Positions 32,971-46,417 are shown, counted from the stretch's first letter. The stretch is 64,000 nt of DNA from Arbacia lixula (GCA_963669155.1 OZ022577.1:34231850-34295849); one strand, 5' to 3'. Numbers and translations are program-made. The notes: a model not told the origin generated them from the letters alone.

Positions 32971-33867
32971 AAATATTTGTACGGATACTGGAGCATGCTA
33001 ATTAATGACGAACGCATTGCACACTCATAACAATGCTTTGATGTCCCATGCTTAGCCCCGACATTAATTAATGCATTATTATTGTCAAAGAAGTTGAGGC
33101 CAACACCATAAAAATCCTGCACTAATTGTTTATTTTTCTAAAGGACTGAGGAAGAATGAATAAACGAGAAAAATATATGAATCACTAATAAAATGTATTA
33201 ATTTCTTCACTTTTCGTATTTTTCCTGAATTGTGGGATTAAATCATTGTCAAAATGATAACTTAGGTGTGTATTCGTTTTGATTTGCTATGTACATGTAT
33301 CATCCTTAAGTGTGTATGTGTGCATTTGCGTCCAGTTGACATATTTTACATGTAAAAACGTGTTTATTATCTTTTCCTGATGTGTGTTATCCTCACAAAA
33401 GTATTGATGCCATTAGCACAACTGAACAGGCAAAATGAGGTTCTACATTTATTTTGTTCTCTATGAGAAGCAGTTGCGATCATGTTCATAATTGCCAAAA
33501 CACCTAGAGAGCACATGTTGAAGACATTATAACTTGTCGGCGGCGTCAAGCATGGGCTCAAACAAAGATGGTTAATTCGTAACATTATCTCTGTTTATAC
33601 ACATGCCCCTGCATGTACAATGAACAGTTGAAGCATAATGATATGGCTACGATGTTTAAAGAATACAAAATAGATAAGTGCATCACTAGGACAATTATTT
33701 TTTAGAATTTATTCTAAATCTGTTTTTTACCACGTGGACATCATTGGGCGAAAATAACACTGTCATTTATTCTACATGTTTTTTTGCAGCAGCTATGAAA
33801 TTTGCCAAGCCGAGGTCTATACAAGGATGTTAACTGAAATAGATATCCATCCCTTTCCCTTTAAAGT
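32971..33867. other. Noncoding, nothing recognised
   Basis: AT-rich, no supported gene or repeat. Confidence 0.4.
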
Positions 33868-34501
33868 TTGAATCCGCCACTTAATATTCATGACTGACAG
33901 CTGCTCTTAACAATATGACGTATACGCGATTGCGCCAAGTCTACCTGGATTTTATAATAGGTTATGTGTATTCTTAAACATTAATACATTTCAGCTTTCG
34001 CTGATGAACTCTTTATTTTGTCACGAAGTGCTTATTGTGTAGTTAATGAGGACAAGCGAATACACAATTTGATACTTTTCGAAATGAAAATACTATTTGG
34101 GGCGCGGCTGGGCACGTTTTTAATGTTACTTTTCTGAAAGAAAAATATCTTAAAGTAACGTTTCCAACAAATTTTTAATGGAAAATGATGCGGAACAGTG
34201 TGAAATCGAGACTTTTGCAATAAACTGGAAATCAGTTTAGAGACTTTTTACCTTATTGAAACAGTATTCTTCGATTGAATCTTTATAGATGCATAGGTAT
34301 TAAATGTCACAACTGCGGAACGGGCTGAGGATAGTTCCCCAAATTTTTCTGCGCATTTTTTTAAAACATCAAATCCAGGCAACAATCATCCAGAGAATCG
34401 GCGGATTTGAACATGGGAGATCAAAGAGAAACTCTTTGTTAAAGCATTCTTTTTTTTACTAGAAGAAGAGTACAATGAATCTGCATTAAACGGCTAATGG
34501 T
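33868..34501 (+). repeat. Dispersed ~0.65-kb repeat, copy 2
   Basis: Same orientation and same ends as 5940-6588 (CCGCCACTTAATATTCATGA ... GAATCTGCATTAAACGGCT). Numerous substitutions and short deletions relative to copy 1 show that both are old. Confidence 0.8.
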
Positions 34502-35344
34502 ACTCCATGTAATTTAGATATCCGTGGTCCATAGGCCTAATGTGATATAATGGCAAATATGACATTTTGCTTGAGTGTAAGCTCATAGACGTACATGCCT
34601 ACAACTGAGAAGAGCCTCCCCATGCAAACTTGAAAATAATACTCCGCGGAAAGTGGAAGGTGGGTTTACAATAAGTCTTGACCTAGAATAAATTATGAGA
34701 ACGCAAGTGATGTGAGTTTCTGTGTTCTTTGCCGATCCAATGTCGAACACATACTGCATGCACACAACATTCATTTTAAGGAAAAGTATTGATGTTTATA
34801 TGCTATTTTCATAGCCGAGAAACTTATTTTGCGGAGAACGTACAATTCGGGGATCGGGTGACTTAGTGTGGTGTGTATGAAAGATAGCTGATTTCCAGCG
34901 CATTGCGCATAACGTACGCAGCACGCGCAATAACCGTTTGGTAACGTCAACTCCAGCATTTTCCCGGCGTCTCCCCTTCCATTTGCTATGAAAATTGTGA
35001 TGGGTATGAATGGCCGATTAGCAAAGGGGCATAGCCTACTCTAAAATGCGGATGCCTGCTTCAGTGCGGTACGCTGATTGCGTGTTAGTACACAGCGACA
35101 CGAACATCTTATCGATTGACAAGCGAGCTGGGCAGGTTGATGCGCCCCGAAGCTTCGGCGAGGCATCGACCAGGCTTCGCTGCAGTTGGACGCACGCGCT
35201 GCGCCGCGTTGTGTGAGCAGGCACGCACGCAACCACTACTGGCGGGAAACTGATAGCGCCCCAAAACCGACACTGAATCGCTAAAAAGCGAAAATGGTCG
35301 TGATGATTCCTCATAATCCGCGCTAATTCATTTACGCTTTTTTT
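34502..35344. other. Noncoding, with a GC-rich patch
   Basis: A GC-rich segment at about 35040-35250 (GCGCCCCGAAGCTTCGGCG, GCACGCGCTGCGCCGCG) has open frames on the minus strand, but these have no recognisable domain. Confidence 0.35.
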
Positions 35345-35629
35345 TAGGTCCGCACTCTCTCTGACTTTCTCAGATTCTCTTGCCCTCTCTTTCTTTCTTT
35401 GATTGTCCTTGTTATAAATACCAGTTTTCTCAGGCTCTAGAAGGCCTACTCTCTCTCTCCCTCTTCTCCTCTCTCTCTCTCTATCTAAGTAGTTCTGTCG
35501 TTCTTAACGCACACACACACACACCTTTTTTCTTTTCCACATCGCCACCTTCATATTCGCTCTGTGTGTCTTTCTTTATCTATTGAGTCTTCCGATGCCT
35601 TTCATTTATCGTCTCCCTCTTCTCTTCTG

Positions 35630-35660
<31 letters not shown>

Positions 35661-35830
35661 CCTCCATGACTCTTTTCTATCTGTTATACGCAAATGTGTC
35701 TCACGTCCTTTTTCTTGTGCCCTTATCTCTCACCCTCTCTGTCCTTCTGTATAATGTTATGTGAATCAGTACATTCATTTTATCTCTCTCTTCTTTCTCT
35801 CTCTTACTCTCTGTCCTTCTGCAGTACCTC

Positions 35831-35871
<41 letters not shown>

Positions 35872-35940
35872 AATCTCTCTCTCTCTATCTTTCATTCTTC
35901 CTGCAATCAAATTAGAAAAAAAAACTCCCTCCCTTTTCCT
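35345..35940. repeat. CT-rich low-complexity block
   Basis: Long (CT)n and CTCTCCCT tracts (notably about 35637-35665 and 35835-35890), with a CACACA run and a poly(C) run. Ser/Leu-rich frames are artefacts. It faces the GA-rich block at 36180-36358. Confidence 0.9.
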
Positions 35941-36179
35941 TTCCTTACAGCAGCACAGACAGACGTGTTGCTATCAGTTTCGGCGACCTGATTTGCAGGG
36001 GCCGTGGCGCCTCCATCGCACGCCAAGCGCGCCTGGCGCTTCCCCGGGCAGGAAGCTGCCGATGTATGCCGGGCCACGCACCGCATCGCATCTAAACCAC
36101 CTAAGCGCGTCTCCACCTCGTGTTGTCGCAAGCTCTTGAGCCAGAAATCCCGGGTATCACCGAGCAGTGAAGCAGCGGT
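35941..36179. other. GC-rich unique segment between CT and GA blocks
   Basis: Higher GC than its surroundings (GCGCCTCCATCGCACGCC, AAGCGCGCCTGGCGC) and no simple repeat. No gene recognised. Confidence 0.35.
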
Positions 36180-36358
36180 GTAGAGAGATAACAGAAAGAG
36201 AGAAAAGGGGAGAGAGAGAGAGAAAGAGAAAGGGGAAGATCAGCCAACCCCCATCTCCTCAAAACCAGCCCCTTCAACTCAAGGGAAGAACTAGCAGAAG
36301 TAGAAGGAGAAGAGATAGAGAGGGAAAGAGAAAGAGAGAGAGAGAGGGGGAAAAAGGT
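36180..36358. repeat. GA-rich low-complexity block
   Basis: AGAGAGAGA and GAAAGAGA tracts, complementary to the CT-rich block about 240 bases to the left. Confidence 0.9.
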
Positions 36359-37227
36359 GTACTTCACTTGATGATCAGTCCTCGAGAAGTGTTATGGAGA
36401 ACGCGTGCAATTTTCCTGGCTGCTTGTATGTATGAAAAAGAACAAGGAAGAAATATATTGAGTGGCTCACAAAGAAAAAAAAATGGCTACTGTCATGAGA
36501 GTTCAGAATTACTTGAAGTTGAGTGGATGTATGTGTGTGTGGGTGTGTATGTGTGTGGGTATTTGCGTGCGAATGAGTCGTGTATAGGAATCTTGAGTAC
36601 GTAGGAATACTGAGTAATCTGAGAGATTAATGATGATACTGTAAAACAAGACTATAATTACTTTATCTATACAAATCACATAGAATGAGAAAAATAATAT
36701 AAAATATATTATATTTATAATGTTTCATCTTCGAGGATGAATAAGCTTCTAGAAAAATCAGTGACCTTTGATAACGTATTTTTAAAAACAACGATAGATA
36801 AACATTTGTGGATCAGTTGCACCTATAGGGTCTTGAACACATTGAACCTGAAAATTATGAGTATTAAATATATTATTAAAAATATGTCAATATAAAGGAG
36901 AGAAAAACAAGAAAAACACGAGAGTGAAATTAGAATGAAAACATTATTGGACTAGCTGGAGACATAGTGAAATATGTAGGAAGAATACAAGAATAGAAAT
37001 GTTGAGTGTGGAATTTGTTATTTTTTTGGAGAAACAATCAAAACACGCGAAAAAAAGAAGGAACAGTCAGTGGCCATTGAACGCGTTGAAGAGAAAAGGA
37101 AGAGAAGAGCAGAGATAGGGGTTCATAAATGTTGAGTATGTGTTCCGTAGTCTGTGTGCATGTGTATTAGTAGGTAAATTCTAAGTGTGTCGCGTTTTCG
37201 CGTACAATATGTATGTTTTTTTTTTTT

Positions 37228-37268
<41 letters not shown>

Positions 37269-40200
37269 ACTTCAAGTGAAGGATGTAACTTATGTAAAAA
37301 ATTGTGTTTGAGTGAAATAGAAATAAAAATTATTGAAAAAAGTGTAGTTCTATGTGTGTGTATCCCGGTTTCACAATGTGCTACCGAGGAATCTCTATAA
37401 ACGTTGACTGTTATAAGTGATCTACATAAGTTATACGTTTTGCATTTACGGGGGCCATTGTTTTTTTGCGCGCCACATTTGAATTTTTCTGCCACACAAA
37501 GAGTGAAATTATGATTTTCATTATTCGGAGAAAACTAACAAAGCGACTTTCAGTTTGCTATTATATCGTGACTATTCAGACAAAAAGCATTTTAAATATC
37601 TTTTTGTCACAGATAATATGTATAAGTAGAACTTAGAAACATAAATGTACAAGATGAGAACCTTATGGTGAAAGGCAATTGAATGATGTATATTCGTTGG
37701 AATTGATAAATGCATTTTGGAAAGATATCAACTTAAATTTGCCGGCAAATTTTTCAAAACATTTGAATGCTGCAATTATAGATTATAATCATACATTTTA
37801 AAGATGTAGTTTACCACCAGGGTCAGAAGTGTGTAAAGCTACAGATCACTTTTGTGGCATGAGGGGAAAATACCAGATTTAAGGGGTAAAACTGGGGGCA
37901 ATAATTGAAGAACGCTTAAGTGTCCTCACGCTTTATCCCCTTGCTCTTGTTGTACATTTTTCGTATTTTGGTTCGCTTCTTTTTCTCCGCAGCGCAAAAT
38001 GCGAGCAAAAATGTAGGCGTTGATGCACGCGTGTGTGTGTGTGTGTGCGTGCGTGCGTGCGTACGTGCGTGCGAGTGTGCGTTTGAGTGGTATGTGTGTG
38101 TGTGTGTGTGTGTGTTTGTGTGTGTGTGTTTAGTTGATGCATTGTGCTTGTTGGGTTCTATGGGGTTCTACGTGTAAGCGTGCGTGCAAGTATTGGCATG
38201 GATTTGTATATATCACTCAATTTGAAGCTCAAAACGAATCGTTAATGGTTTTGTTATTTAAAAACAGGGTTTTCCATTTGCACAAGTCACGAAACTCGAC
38301 AGAAGTCAGCACTATATCCTAACAATAACGTGTATGAATTCTCACAGTCATAGCTTTACGAACATTCTATAATCTTAATATCATAACGGTGTTAGATCGC
38401 AATCACCTTTGATGATGATACATTTTGTAGTATCGAAGGCGCATCTTGATGTGCTATGCATGATGTGGATGCAGCGAGTGGTAATAAACATCCTTGATAA
38501 TCAATTAAACCTATTTCTAGTTGAACACTGGCCCACTTCATGTAGCTCTTCAGAAAGGGGGAGACGTCTGATTGATAAATTGGGCCCTAATAGGGGGCCC
38601 TGAATCCAAGTGAGAGCTATTCCGTCCTCGACTAATTGAACATTTACGGTTGAAGTAGCCGGGACAGGGAGGAATAGATTGTGCCTTTCATCATAAATCC
38701 ACGCCTTGCACGGTATAGAACGGAAACTTTTATGAGCTCAATAACCGCGTGAAAAGAGTTACAGTTAATGCTACTTTCCAAAGCTTTGTTACCATGCACT
38801 GCTGTAGAAAATATCGAGGATTCGTATTTCTTTGGATATGTTGGAGGTCTTGAATTAATCTCCAGAGGAAGCGATATAAAAGTCACCCAGCCACAAATAA
38901 TCACTCGTTTTGAGATTTGTATAAACCACTTCAGATATCAAATGACCCAAGTTTCGATTGGTATGGTCGTTTATATCGAGCAGTATTCGGTGTGCCCCAA
39001 ATCAATCTTTAGCCCCATTTCTCTCATCCTGTTGACAAAATGAAGGGGTGGCAAAAAAGGAATATACCATGAAGTTTTCAAAGTAAAATGCTTAATATGT
39101 TTCGAACACCTGAAACTTTAAGAGTGTATAAAGATAAATATCTTTGTGACTTGTTTCAGTTTTGAACATTGTTCAAGCCGTAGCAAGTACTACCAATAAT
39201 CGCTATATCGTATTAAGAATGATAATAATCCTCTTGATTAGTATGATAAAAATCATCATAATGAGCATGATGAGTACAAACGTTTATTAGAACGGGAAGA
39301 TTATTGCATCATTACTAGTCACAGCTCATATAGATGTGAGTCCAAAATGCTTCGGTTGTTGTTCATTATCTAAACATGATAAGAGCCCCCTGCCCCACCC
39401 CCACCCCGTCTCCACGGGTATGTCAAGGTGGGTATCAGGCCGGGATCACTATTGTCAAATTTGATTAGGATCTGTGTAAGTTAACTCCCACTATGTTAAA
39501 ACAGGTACAGATTTGGGGTATCTCATTTAGCACAAGAACAGGTCACCAGTCGTGCGTAGCTTACGAACAGGTTGGTGGAACACCCCCAGGACCATGTCGC
39601 AAAATGATTTTCAATGAATGTTACTTGGTAACAGCTAATCAGCTTTGTGCTTTGTATATGTAGAATTGATAGTAAGTTACAAAATATTGATATCCAACAT
39701 GGACCTGAACGGGTCATATAAAACGACCAACAGCGAACGAATACCTTCGCCATGTACACATCACATTGAAAGTAATTTGATTTTTAATGGCATTTATGGA
39801 TGTACATGTATATTGAAGAAGCGTCTACCGGTATGTTTGGTTACCAGCTATGCTAAGTAGCGCGCCATTTTAGTGATGCATGAGCTTTTCATACCGAAGT
39901 GAAAATCAATAAAGCTGCGGATTTGTCTCAAATTAGTGTGCTGCCATGCCGTGCAATCAAGGTCAGTGACTTTGCAGGGGACGTCGATGATCGCTCATTC
40001 CGATGGGAGAGCAAGGGTCTGATGGATGGTCACGATGAATGAGACCCGTCCGTTGGCGATGTCGTCGTAGCTCCGAGGGAACGCCGAGGAGAGAGGAAGG
40101 GACGATTGTGAAGGAAGGAAAGGAGAGACGATGGACGAGACGGAGAACGAGCAGAAGAAGGGGGAAATAAGCAGGAAGGGGCGCAGAAGGAAGAAAGGAG

Positions 40201-41318
40201 ATGTAGCAAGAGGGCAAGAAACAGGAGAAGAAGAACGATATGTTATTTTTGGTTGGAATACCATGAATCGCACTCCTTGTTGATTGATACATTTTCATGA
40301 AAATTCAAATGAGTTTATGACTTCACAAAATATTACTTCTTCTATTACTACTTCAAACCCACATCCAATAGTCGTCAATGTAAGCTCTTTCCATTCGTTG
40401 GGTTAAGATAACATCCTGCTTGTGCATAACATTCCGATAATATATACCCTGACAGACAACATGACCACATGCATCAGGTTTATAGGGTTTCAATACAAAC
40501 CAGTGCTGGCTGTCACGTCATCGGCCTTGTGCCCGACGGACCGACAAGCCAAATTGACTTCCATCTCCAAGATGTAAGACGCTGTGGAGATGATGTCGGC
40601 CGCAAAACCCCCTCCAGGCCCGTCAGTGATGCCGCACCACAAGCAGACGATTAAAAATGGCGACGGCTCCGCGCGACCGCCAGAAAACGTTTCGCGCGAG
40701 GGAATCTCTCTTCCCCGTCGATATCGGGACAGGGAAATGGCTGATGGGAGAGAAAAAGGCGAGGTTTGACTCGGAGTCTTGGCCGACCACCGCATGCCAT
40801 CATGCATGTGTTTGGGGATTCCGCGGCACGCGTGTTGGGCGCAGCCGTCCAAATGTTTAGCAGGTTTTTGGCGGGAAGAGATCGATGCGGAGTCGTTTGG
40901 ATCGCCTGCAAGAATCTGTCTCGGAGGACTGCTTGGTGCTGAAGCACGCGTGTGTGTACTTTTATCGATTCTCGACAGAGGCGTTTATCTTCTTAAGTAG
41001 CACGAGGTATAAATGGCCCTCCAATAGAGAAAGATACCCCCTTAACTGCTTAATGAAAGAGCTTACTCTTTATGACCAAATACTTAGCGAAAATTGAGAG
41101 GCACACACCTAAGAGGCTTCAAAAAATCACACATTCAAGTGTATTTTGATAACTGCTCGACCATTCATACGCAGTATAACGGTACAAGACAGTTGTCATA
41201 TTATGAAATAGAGTGGAGTATACAAATGATATAACAACGTATCAACGCTAACGTATATAAGGTTTGAAGGATTGCTGGAAATCCGTCTGAGGATAAGAAA
41301 CTTACGATTGTTTAAAGT
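36359..41318. other. Long noncoding stretch with microsatellites
   Basis: Contains (GT)n at about 37232-37262 after a poly(T) run, a GT/CGTG tract at about 38030-38130, and GC-richer patches at about 39990-40120 and 40500-40960. Open frames in the latter overlap on both strands and match no domain I know. AATAAA at 39907 has no gene upstream that I can support. Confidence 0.35.
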
Positions 41319-41578
41319 TTTTATTTAGTGACGTCACGTGCGAGATGCTTATCCATGTGTTATGTACTATTTTTTTTTTTGAAAATGTCGATTTTCTGGA
41401 AAGAATATGCATCACTTTACCTGTGCATTTGACACATCATTAGAAACATGCATTTATACACATACCTCTATGAAAAAAAATCCTTCTTCAAAAACAGAAA
41501 AAAAAGCAATTTATGGAATCATACAGCAGACAACATATGGGAGAGCACCTCGCATGTGACGTCACAAAATACAAATTA
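41319..41578. mobile_element. ~260-bp inverted-repeat element with TGACGTCA in both ends
   Basis: GTGACGTCACGTGCGAGATGC (near 41328) returns inverted as GCACCTCGCATGTGACGTCAC (near 41545-41565), with weaker pairing continuing inward (TTATCCATGTGTTATGTACT against the reverse of GCAGACAACATATGGGAGA). TGACGTCA lies at 41329-41336 and 41557-41564. The outer limits are approximate. Confidence 0.6.
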
Positions 41579-41835
41579 TAAAAGATCTTAACTCTCTCAT
41601 CCCTTGACGTGTTTTTGTCAAACATTCAACTGATATTTTGTTTTTCATGTTTCTGCTTGTATTGGCACCAGCTTAACTTCGGGGTAGACTTTCCCTCTAA
41701 CTCCCTCCACACCAGATGCAATTCTGTTTTATAGGATTTACACGTGTAGGCTATCTGGTACAACTAATGCAGCAGCTGCGTTTAAAGACTTAACGTGTTC
41801 ATTCAGAATGACTGCACCTGGGGATAAGGGGAGGT

Positions 41836-42124
41836 AACTGGGGCTTCAAATAACCTGAACTGTTATCTCTCAACATATTAATATATGAGTAATAAGTGAG
41901 AAATTAATTATTTTTTATATGAGTTATGTATTCCACAATAGGGAGCATTGGAATCATTCGAATCAAATATTTCATTTTAACTGGTGCTTCAAATAACCTG
42001 TACTGTTATAAAATTTATTAACCTGACTTGCTAGTGTATGAATCTGTTTGACCATTAGCCAATTATAAGTAACAAATGACAAATTATTTCTTATCTTATG
42101 AGATTTCCACAATAGGTTGCATAA
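41836..42124 (+). repeat. Diverged tandem duplication, ~143-bp period
   Basis: AACTGGGGCTTCAAATAACC (41836) and AACTGGTGCTTCAAATAACC (41979) each continue with TG[A/T]ACTGTTAT, then TAAGT(G/A)A..AATGA.AAATTA, and CCACAATAGG at the end. Confidence 0.75.
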
Positions 42125-42539
42125 ATAAAATGTTTTATTTAAGAGTATTTAAGAGTAAGGAATCAGGTTTAAATGCTATGATCGACGATATCAAAATAAG
42201 ATCGACACCCGTGATGACGGAAAAATTGTTGTACCGTGATTATTAAAGAGTGTCTGGCACTATCCTTTATCACCCCTTACATTTGATTTAAAACAGGTGA
42301 AATAGAGTATCAAACAATTTATTTTGATGCATTTTCCATAAAAAGTACGATGGTGTATACTATTTTCTCGAAGATGCTGCCCCGTTTCCCTCACAAGGTG
42401 CGTCATCCGCTGTGCATGATTGGGTAACGTCTTAAACCCTTCGAGACGGTCTATTGTCCAAACCACTTCTCGCAAACACCCCTCGTGGTATACAAACAAC
42501 ATTCTCACAATAACAAAAATCCCCCTAATTTAGACGCAA

Positions 42540-43170
42540 AATTAAAGATTTTCCCATTCAGCGCACATCGTGCCTCGAGACAAAGGCAGGTGGGGATGAA
42601 TACCCGACATTTCGGGGAGGAATTATGGAGAGGCATCTGGTCCTATCGGGCTTGAGGAAGATTACAGCAATTGTCTCGGTCCGAGAAAAGAGGTCCGTCG
42701 TAAAAACAAGACTAGAATTAGAAGCTTAGCAAAAAGGCTGCGGTAGTTTGAACTTTTTTTACATCGCGACAATGAGAGAAGGGGGGTTGGAATATATATG
42801 GACAGCGATACCCTCTGAAGTGGCCGCCAGCCTATTGTTTGGGAGATAAATTCAATTGGTCCACCAAGAAGTGAAGACTTCCACTCCGCTCCCAACAAAA
42901 GGCCTTTGATCGCTTCTTTCATTTCTTTGGGGTTCGGCGGCACGTCCAGGTGTGACTGGGTTGTTCTCTAGGGATTTGTAGGGGCTACGGGTAAAAGGGG
43001 GATTGGAATTCCGACCGAGCTATCTTCGTCTTGAATTGACTGGAGTGACGTCAGAGCGGGAGGGGTGTGGGTGTCCAGGTGTGTTGTGAATCGATCATGT
43101 TCGAGTTCACTCAAAGAAACAAATCGACTGGACGCGCATGTTGTACCTGATCTTATCTGGAACACGCAGA
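42540..43170. promoter_or_regulatory. Candidate enhancer-like block
   Basis: A unique, moderately GC-rich block with a perfect TCF/LEF-type CCTTTGATC (42903-42911), two T-box-type AGGTGTG words (42948, 43077) and a full CRE TGACGTCA (43046-43053). No credible coding sequence. Such words also occur by chance; the call rests on their clustering in non-repetitive sequence about 8 kb downstream of nkx2-2. Confidence 0.25.
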
Positions 43171-44696
43171 TTCGGGGACGAAGAATGCCAAATAACGATC
43201 AAGAACGTCTCGTTCGTATTTTATGTTTTGTTTGAAGAAGGTGACTTGTTATCGTTTTGCAGAACTTTCCCTGTTGTGTACTTCCGCAAAATCTCGTCTG
43301 ACAATGACAATGACAATGAAAGCATACTGCACACAACATATAATTAAAATTATTTAAATTAATTGACAAATCAAAATTAATTCTATGTTGTCTTTTAACT
43401 AGTTCCTACCTTACATGAGAAAGTAGTTTCACAGATGAGAGGGGAGCCAAATAACAAAAACAAATGCATTATGTTGTTATACAGTATCATCAGCTTTAAA
43501 ATTACTGCCCTTCCGAATTCATTGGCAGATACTTCACCTGACGTGTTTCAGTAAGAATTCGGAGATGGGGGTAGCCAGATAATAAAGAAAAACAAAGTTC
43601 TCTTTGAAAACAAATTACGTTTTTTTTAGCAAGTTGGGTAACTCAGGTATCGGTTGCATTCTGGTTACGGAAAACTCGTATTCTCATCATACAGAAACAT
43701 TCTCTGATATTTTAAAGAGTTCATACCGCGACAAGAATGTGTTTTCCTTCTTCATCCATTCTTCATACCTGTAGTTGTCTATCAAACTCCTATCATGGCT
43801 ACATAAAGGATCATTTAGTGTTGCCACGATCTGTATAAAAATCTACATCCTTAAAGAACGCTTTTGACTTCCGGTATCGAATGCACTGTCCTTGCATTCT
43901 CCTCAGAGCTGTGACTGGTACACCTTTTCTGGAAAACATTCGCATTGTTAGAAGATACTTGTACCACTGGAGACTCATGATTATTTACGAGTCAGATGAA
44001 AGAAAACGTAAGGTATCGATTGATTCTGATCGATATCTTGGGATCGTGGGTAGTCACCGATGATTTGATGGTAATTTCGGTGTCCAGAAGGTTGTATGTG
44101 GTTGTGGTCAGTTTCATATTCAGATCTAGTTTCCCTTTGATTATTTGAGCTGTGTTGATTTAGTACACCACGTTTTACAGAGAAATTCCCGATATACCGA
44201 CCAAGACTTCCCAACGTATCAAGGAAGACACAATTAGTCATAATTATATTTTTGGTCATCATTTAAAAAGAACTCCTATGTGAAAAATTGGTTCAAAGGG
44301 AAGTCTGTATATATATATGGCCAAAATACTATCGAAATGATTTGAAGGATACATAGATAATGTGTGAACAATCTTTTCCACTATGAAAAGATGAGAAAAT
44401 ACTGATATTTACCAATGTTTTATGATATCTTGTACCATTCTATGAGAAAAGTTAATCATATAACAAACCATGTTTGGATTATGTTTCAGATACGTCGAAC
44501 TTCATGAATGAAATCCTTAGTAAATAAAAAGGTATTAAAGAAGAACTTTGATCAGGATGTATTGGAAGGAGTCAATCTGCCAATTCACTTGATACATGGG
44601 ACGTAATATATGTATGTGTAAGCAGTGGAAGTCACTGCATACTAGAAACTATGTATTTTGTGAGTCAAAGCACTCCCAAGGAAAAAACAATAAAAC
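43171..44696. other. Noncoding, nothing recognised
   Basis: AT-rich with a short (TGACAA)n near 43300. No supported gene or repeat. Confidence 0.35.
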
Positions 44697-45620
44697 TGTT
44701 GTTCAGAGAGTTAGGATATGTCCAGTGCCGAGAGCTGTGGTCAGTTATAAGTGGAATCAGGGACCTCCCTGGTGGAATCCTGCCCCTGTTCTCTCCTCTT
44801 CTCTCTTTTTGCCAGGATCTGTTTTATATCGAAATCCGATACATGTATATGCCCTTCATCTTTTTTCTCGCTGGACATTCCATTGCTTGTTTCTTAATGG
44901 TTTTGTTTGTCTCCTCCCCTACTCATGTTTTTGCATCACCCCAAGAGAGAGTCTTGGGGTAGTATATGTAGCATGATGTACAAACGAGTTTAGTTTAGTA
45001 TTGGAAGTCAAGAGAGGCAGAAGTGTAGATACCTGTATATAGTTGCCTGTAGCCTGTCAAAGTAGAATTATTGTAAAGTTGGTGTTTGTTGGTGTAATCC
45101 AGAACGTTGTGGAGTAGCCGAGTTATAAGTGGAGTTATAAGTTGATAGTTAAAGTATACTTCATTAAAGGAGGAGTTGACCTGACGTCGGACGCTGTTCC
45201 TGATTTAGAAGAAATTAATATTGCTTTTCCCGTAACTTACAACTGTGTGAGGACGCTTTGCAGAATCCCCAAACTAGTATCTATTCGGACGGAGCCGCTT
45301 CTGCATGCTGTGGACGGACCGGAACGCACGCCAACCTCGGACCTTCGCGTGCTGCCAGCGTACATGTACTCGCGAGCTGCATTGACTGAAATTCATAGCG
45401 TCTTTAAAGAGTGGCCACTCATTGTCATTATTTCAACCGCGTGGACTGTATTTCCTGTTTATTATATATATTATCTCCCGACTCTTTGGACCAGCAAGCT
45501 GTATGTATTTAATATTCTCTATTACCCTCTGTTCAAGATACATGTATAACTATTAATAAACCTCTCGCCTGAGCCATAAACATACTTATTTGTTTGTTTC
45601 TCCTTTAATAATCAGTAACA
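44697..45620 (+). mobile_element. Possible LTR-like remnant
   Basis: TGTTGTTCAGAGAG at the left and CAGTAACA at the right give TG...CA ends about 920 bases apart, with TTATATATATTATC (45460s) and AATAAA (near 45554) inside in the right order. No target duplication is visible and the ends do not pair well, so this could equally be a transcribed noncoding segment. The 135-codon open frame at 45142-45549 has no recognisable domain. Confidence 0.2.
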
Positions 45621-45829
45621 GTAATCGAACCCCTGTAAGTGACTAACGAGTGCTTACATATGGATAGAAACACAGTCTCCATCGTGACGGTGATTCCCGA
45701 ATGTTGATACGTAAGTGGGCTTGTCCCGCCCACACGGGTAGGAATATAAAGAAAGAGTGTTCCACGGTCGTCAGATAAACCGTAGGAAAGATAGGAGTGC
45801 ACCTATATCGTAACTCAATCAAAAGCTAC

Positions 45830-46135
45830 CGAAAGTTTATGGTGCTGATGAGGAGAAGGTGTATTAATGGTATGTGTAAGAAGAAAGGGGGTTCGTGAGA
45901 AGAAAGTATAGATGTGTGTGAGTGGATAAATAGTAGGTTAGAGGTGCGGGTGAGGGGTGAGAAGAAAGAAGGGTAGTGGCGTGGGGGAGACGAAAGTGGG
46001 AAGTTGGCGTAGGTGAGAAGAAAGTATATGTTAGTGTTGTGGGTGAGGAAAATGTGGAGAAGTGGTATCGGTGAGTAGAAAGAAGGTTGGTGGTGTAAAT
46101 GTAAAGGAAGTGGGTGAAAGAAAGACCCCCCCCCC
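45830..46135. repeat. Degenerate GTGAGAAGAAAG minisatellite
   Basis: The word GTGAGAAGAAAG or near variants recurs every 30-60 bases, separated by GTGTGGGTG-like sequence, and ends in a poly(C) run at about 46126-46138. Confidence 0.65.
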
Positions 46136-46215
46136 CCCATAATAAAGATATCCATACTTATCCCATGGACCCTACTACAATAAATGTGACGCTATCATAC
46201 TTTCTTATTGCCATC

Positions 46216-46417
46216 TAGCCTAGCCTATGCTGTGAGGTGCATGGACACAAACCAGTCTGTTAACAACTATGTCTGGTAACACAGACTATGCCCTAATCCC
46301 ATCCTCACTAGAAGCCAGAGGAGCTATGACGTCATTAGGGCGTAGGCTGTCTTACCAGACAGAGTTGTTAACAGACTGGGTTGTGTTCATGCACCTCACA
46401 GACTCGTATCTAGGCTA
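46216..46417. mobile_element. Foldback MITE, copy B of the 9-bp-duplication family
   Basis: Same ends (TAGCCTAG... / ...CTAGGCTA), same arms and same central TGACGTCA (46327-46334) as 5704-5887. It is 202 bp because of an extra segment near the centre. The flanks ATTGCCATC and ATCGCCATT match at 7 of 9 bases, a decayed target duplication. Confidence 0.85.

Noticed and set aside
35380..35991. Ser/Leu-rich reading frames
   Set aside because: Translation of (CT)n low-complexity DNA.
39963..40980. Cluster of overlapping open frames on both strands
   Set aside because: GC-richer DNA lengthens open frames by chance; none shows a domain and they conflict with each other.
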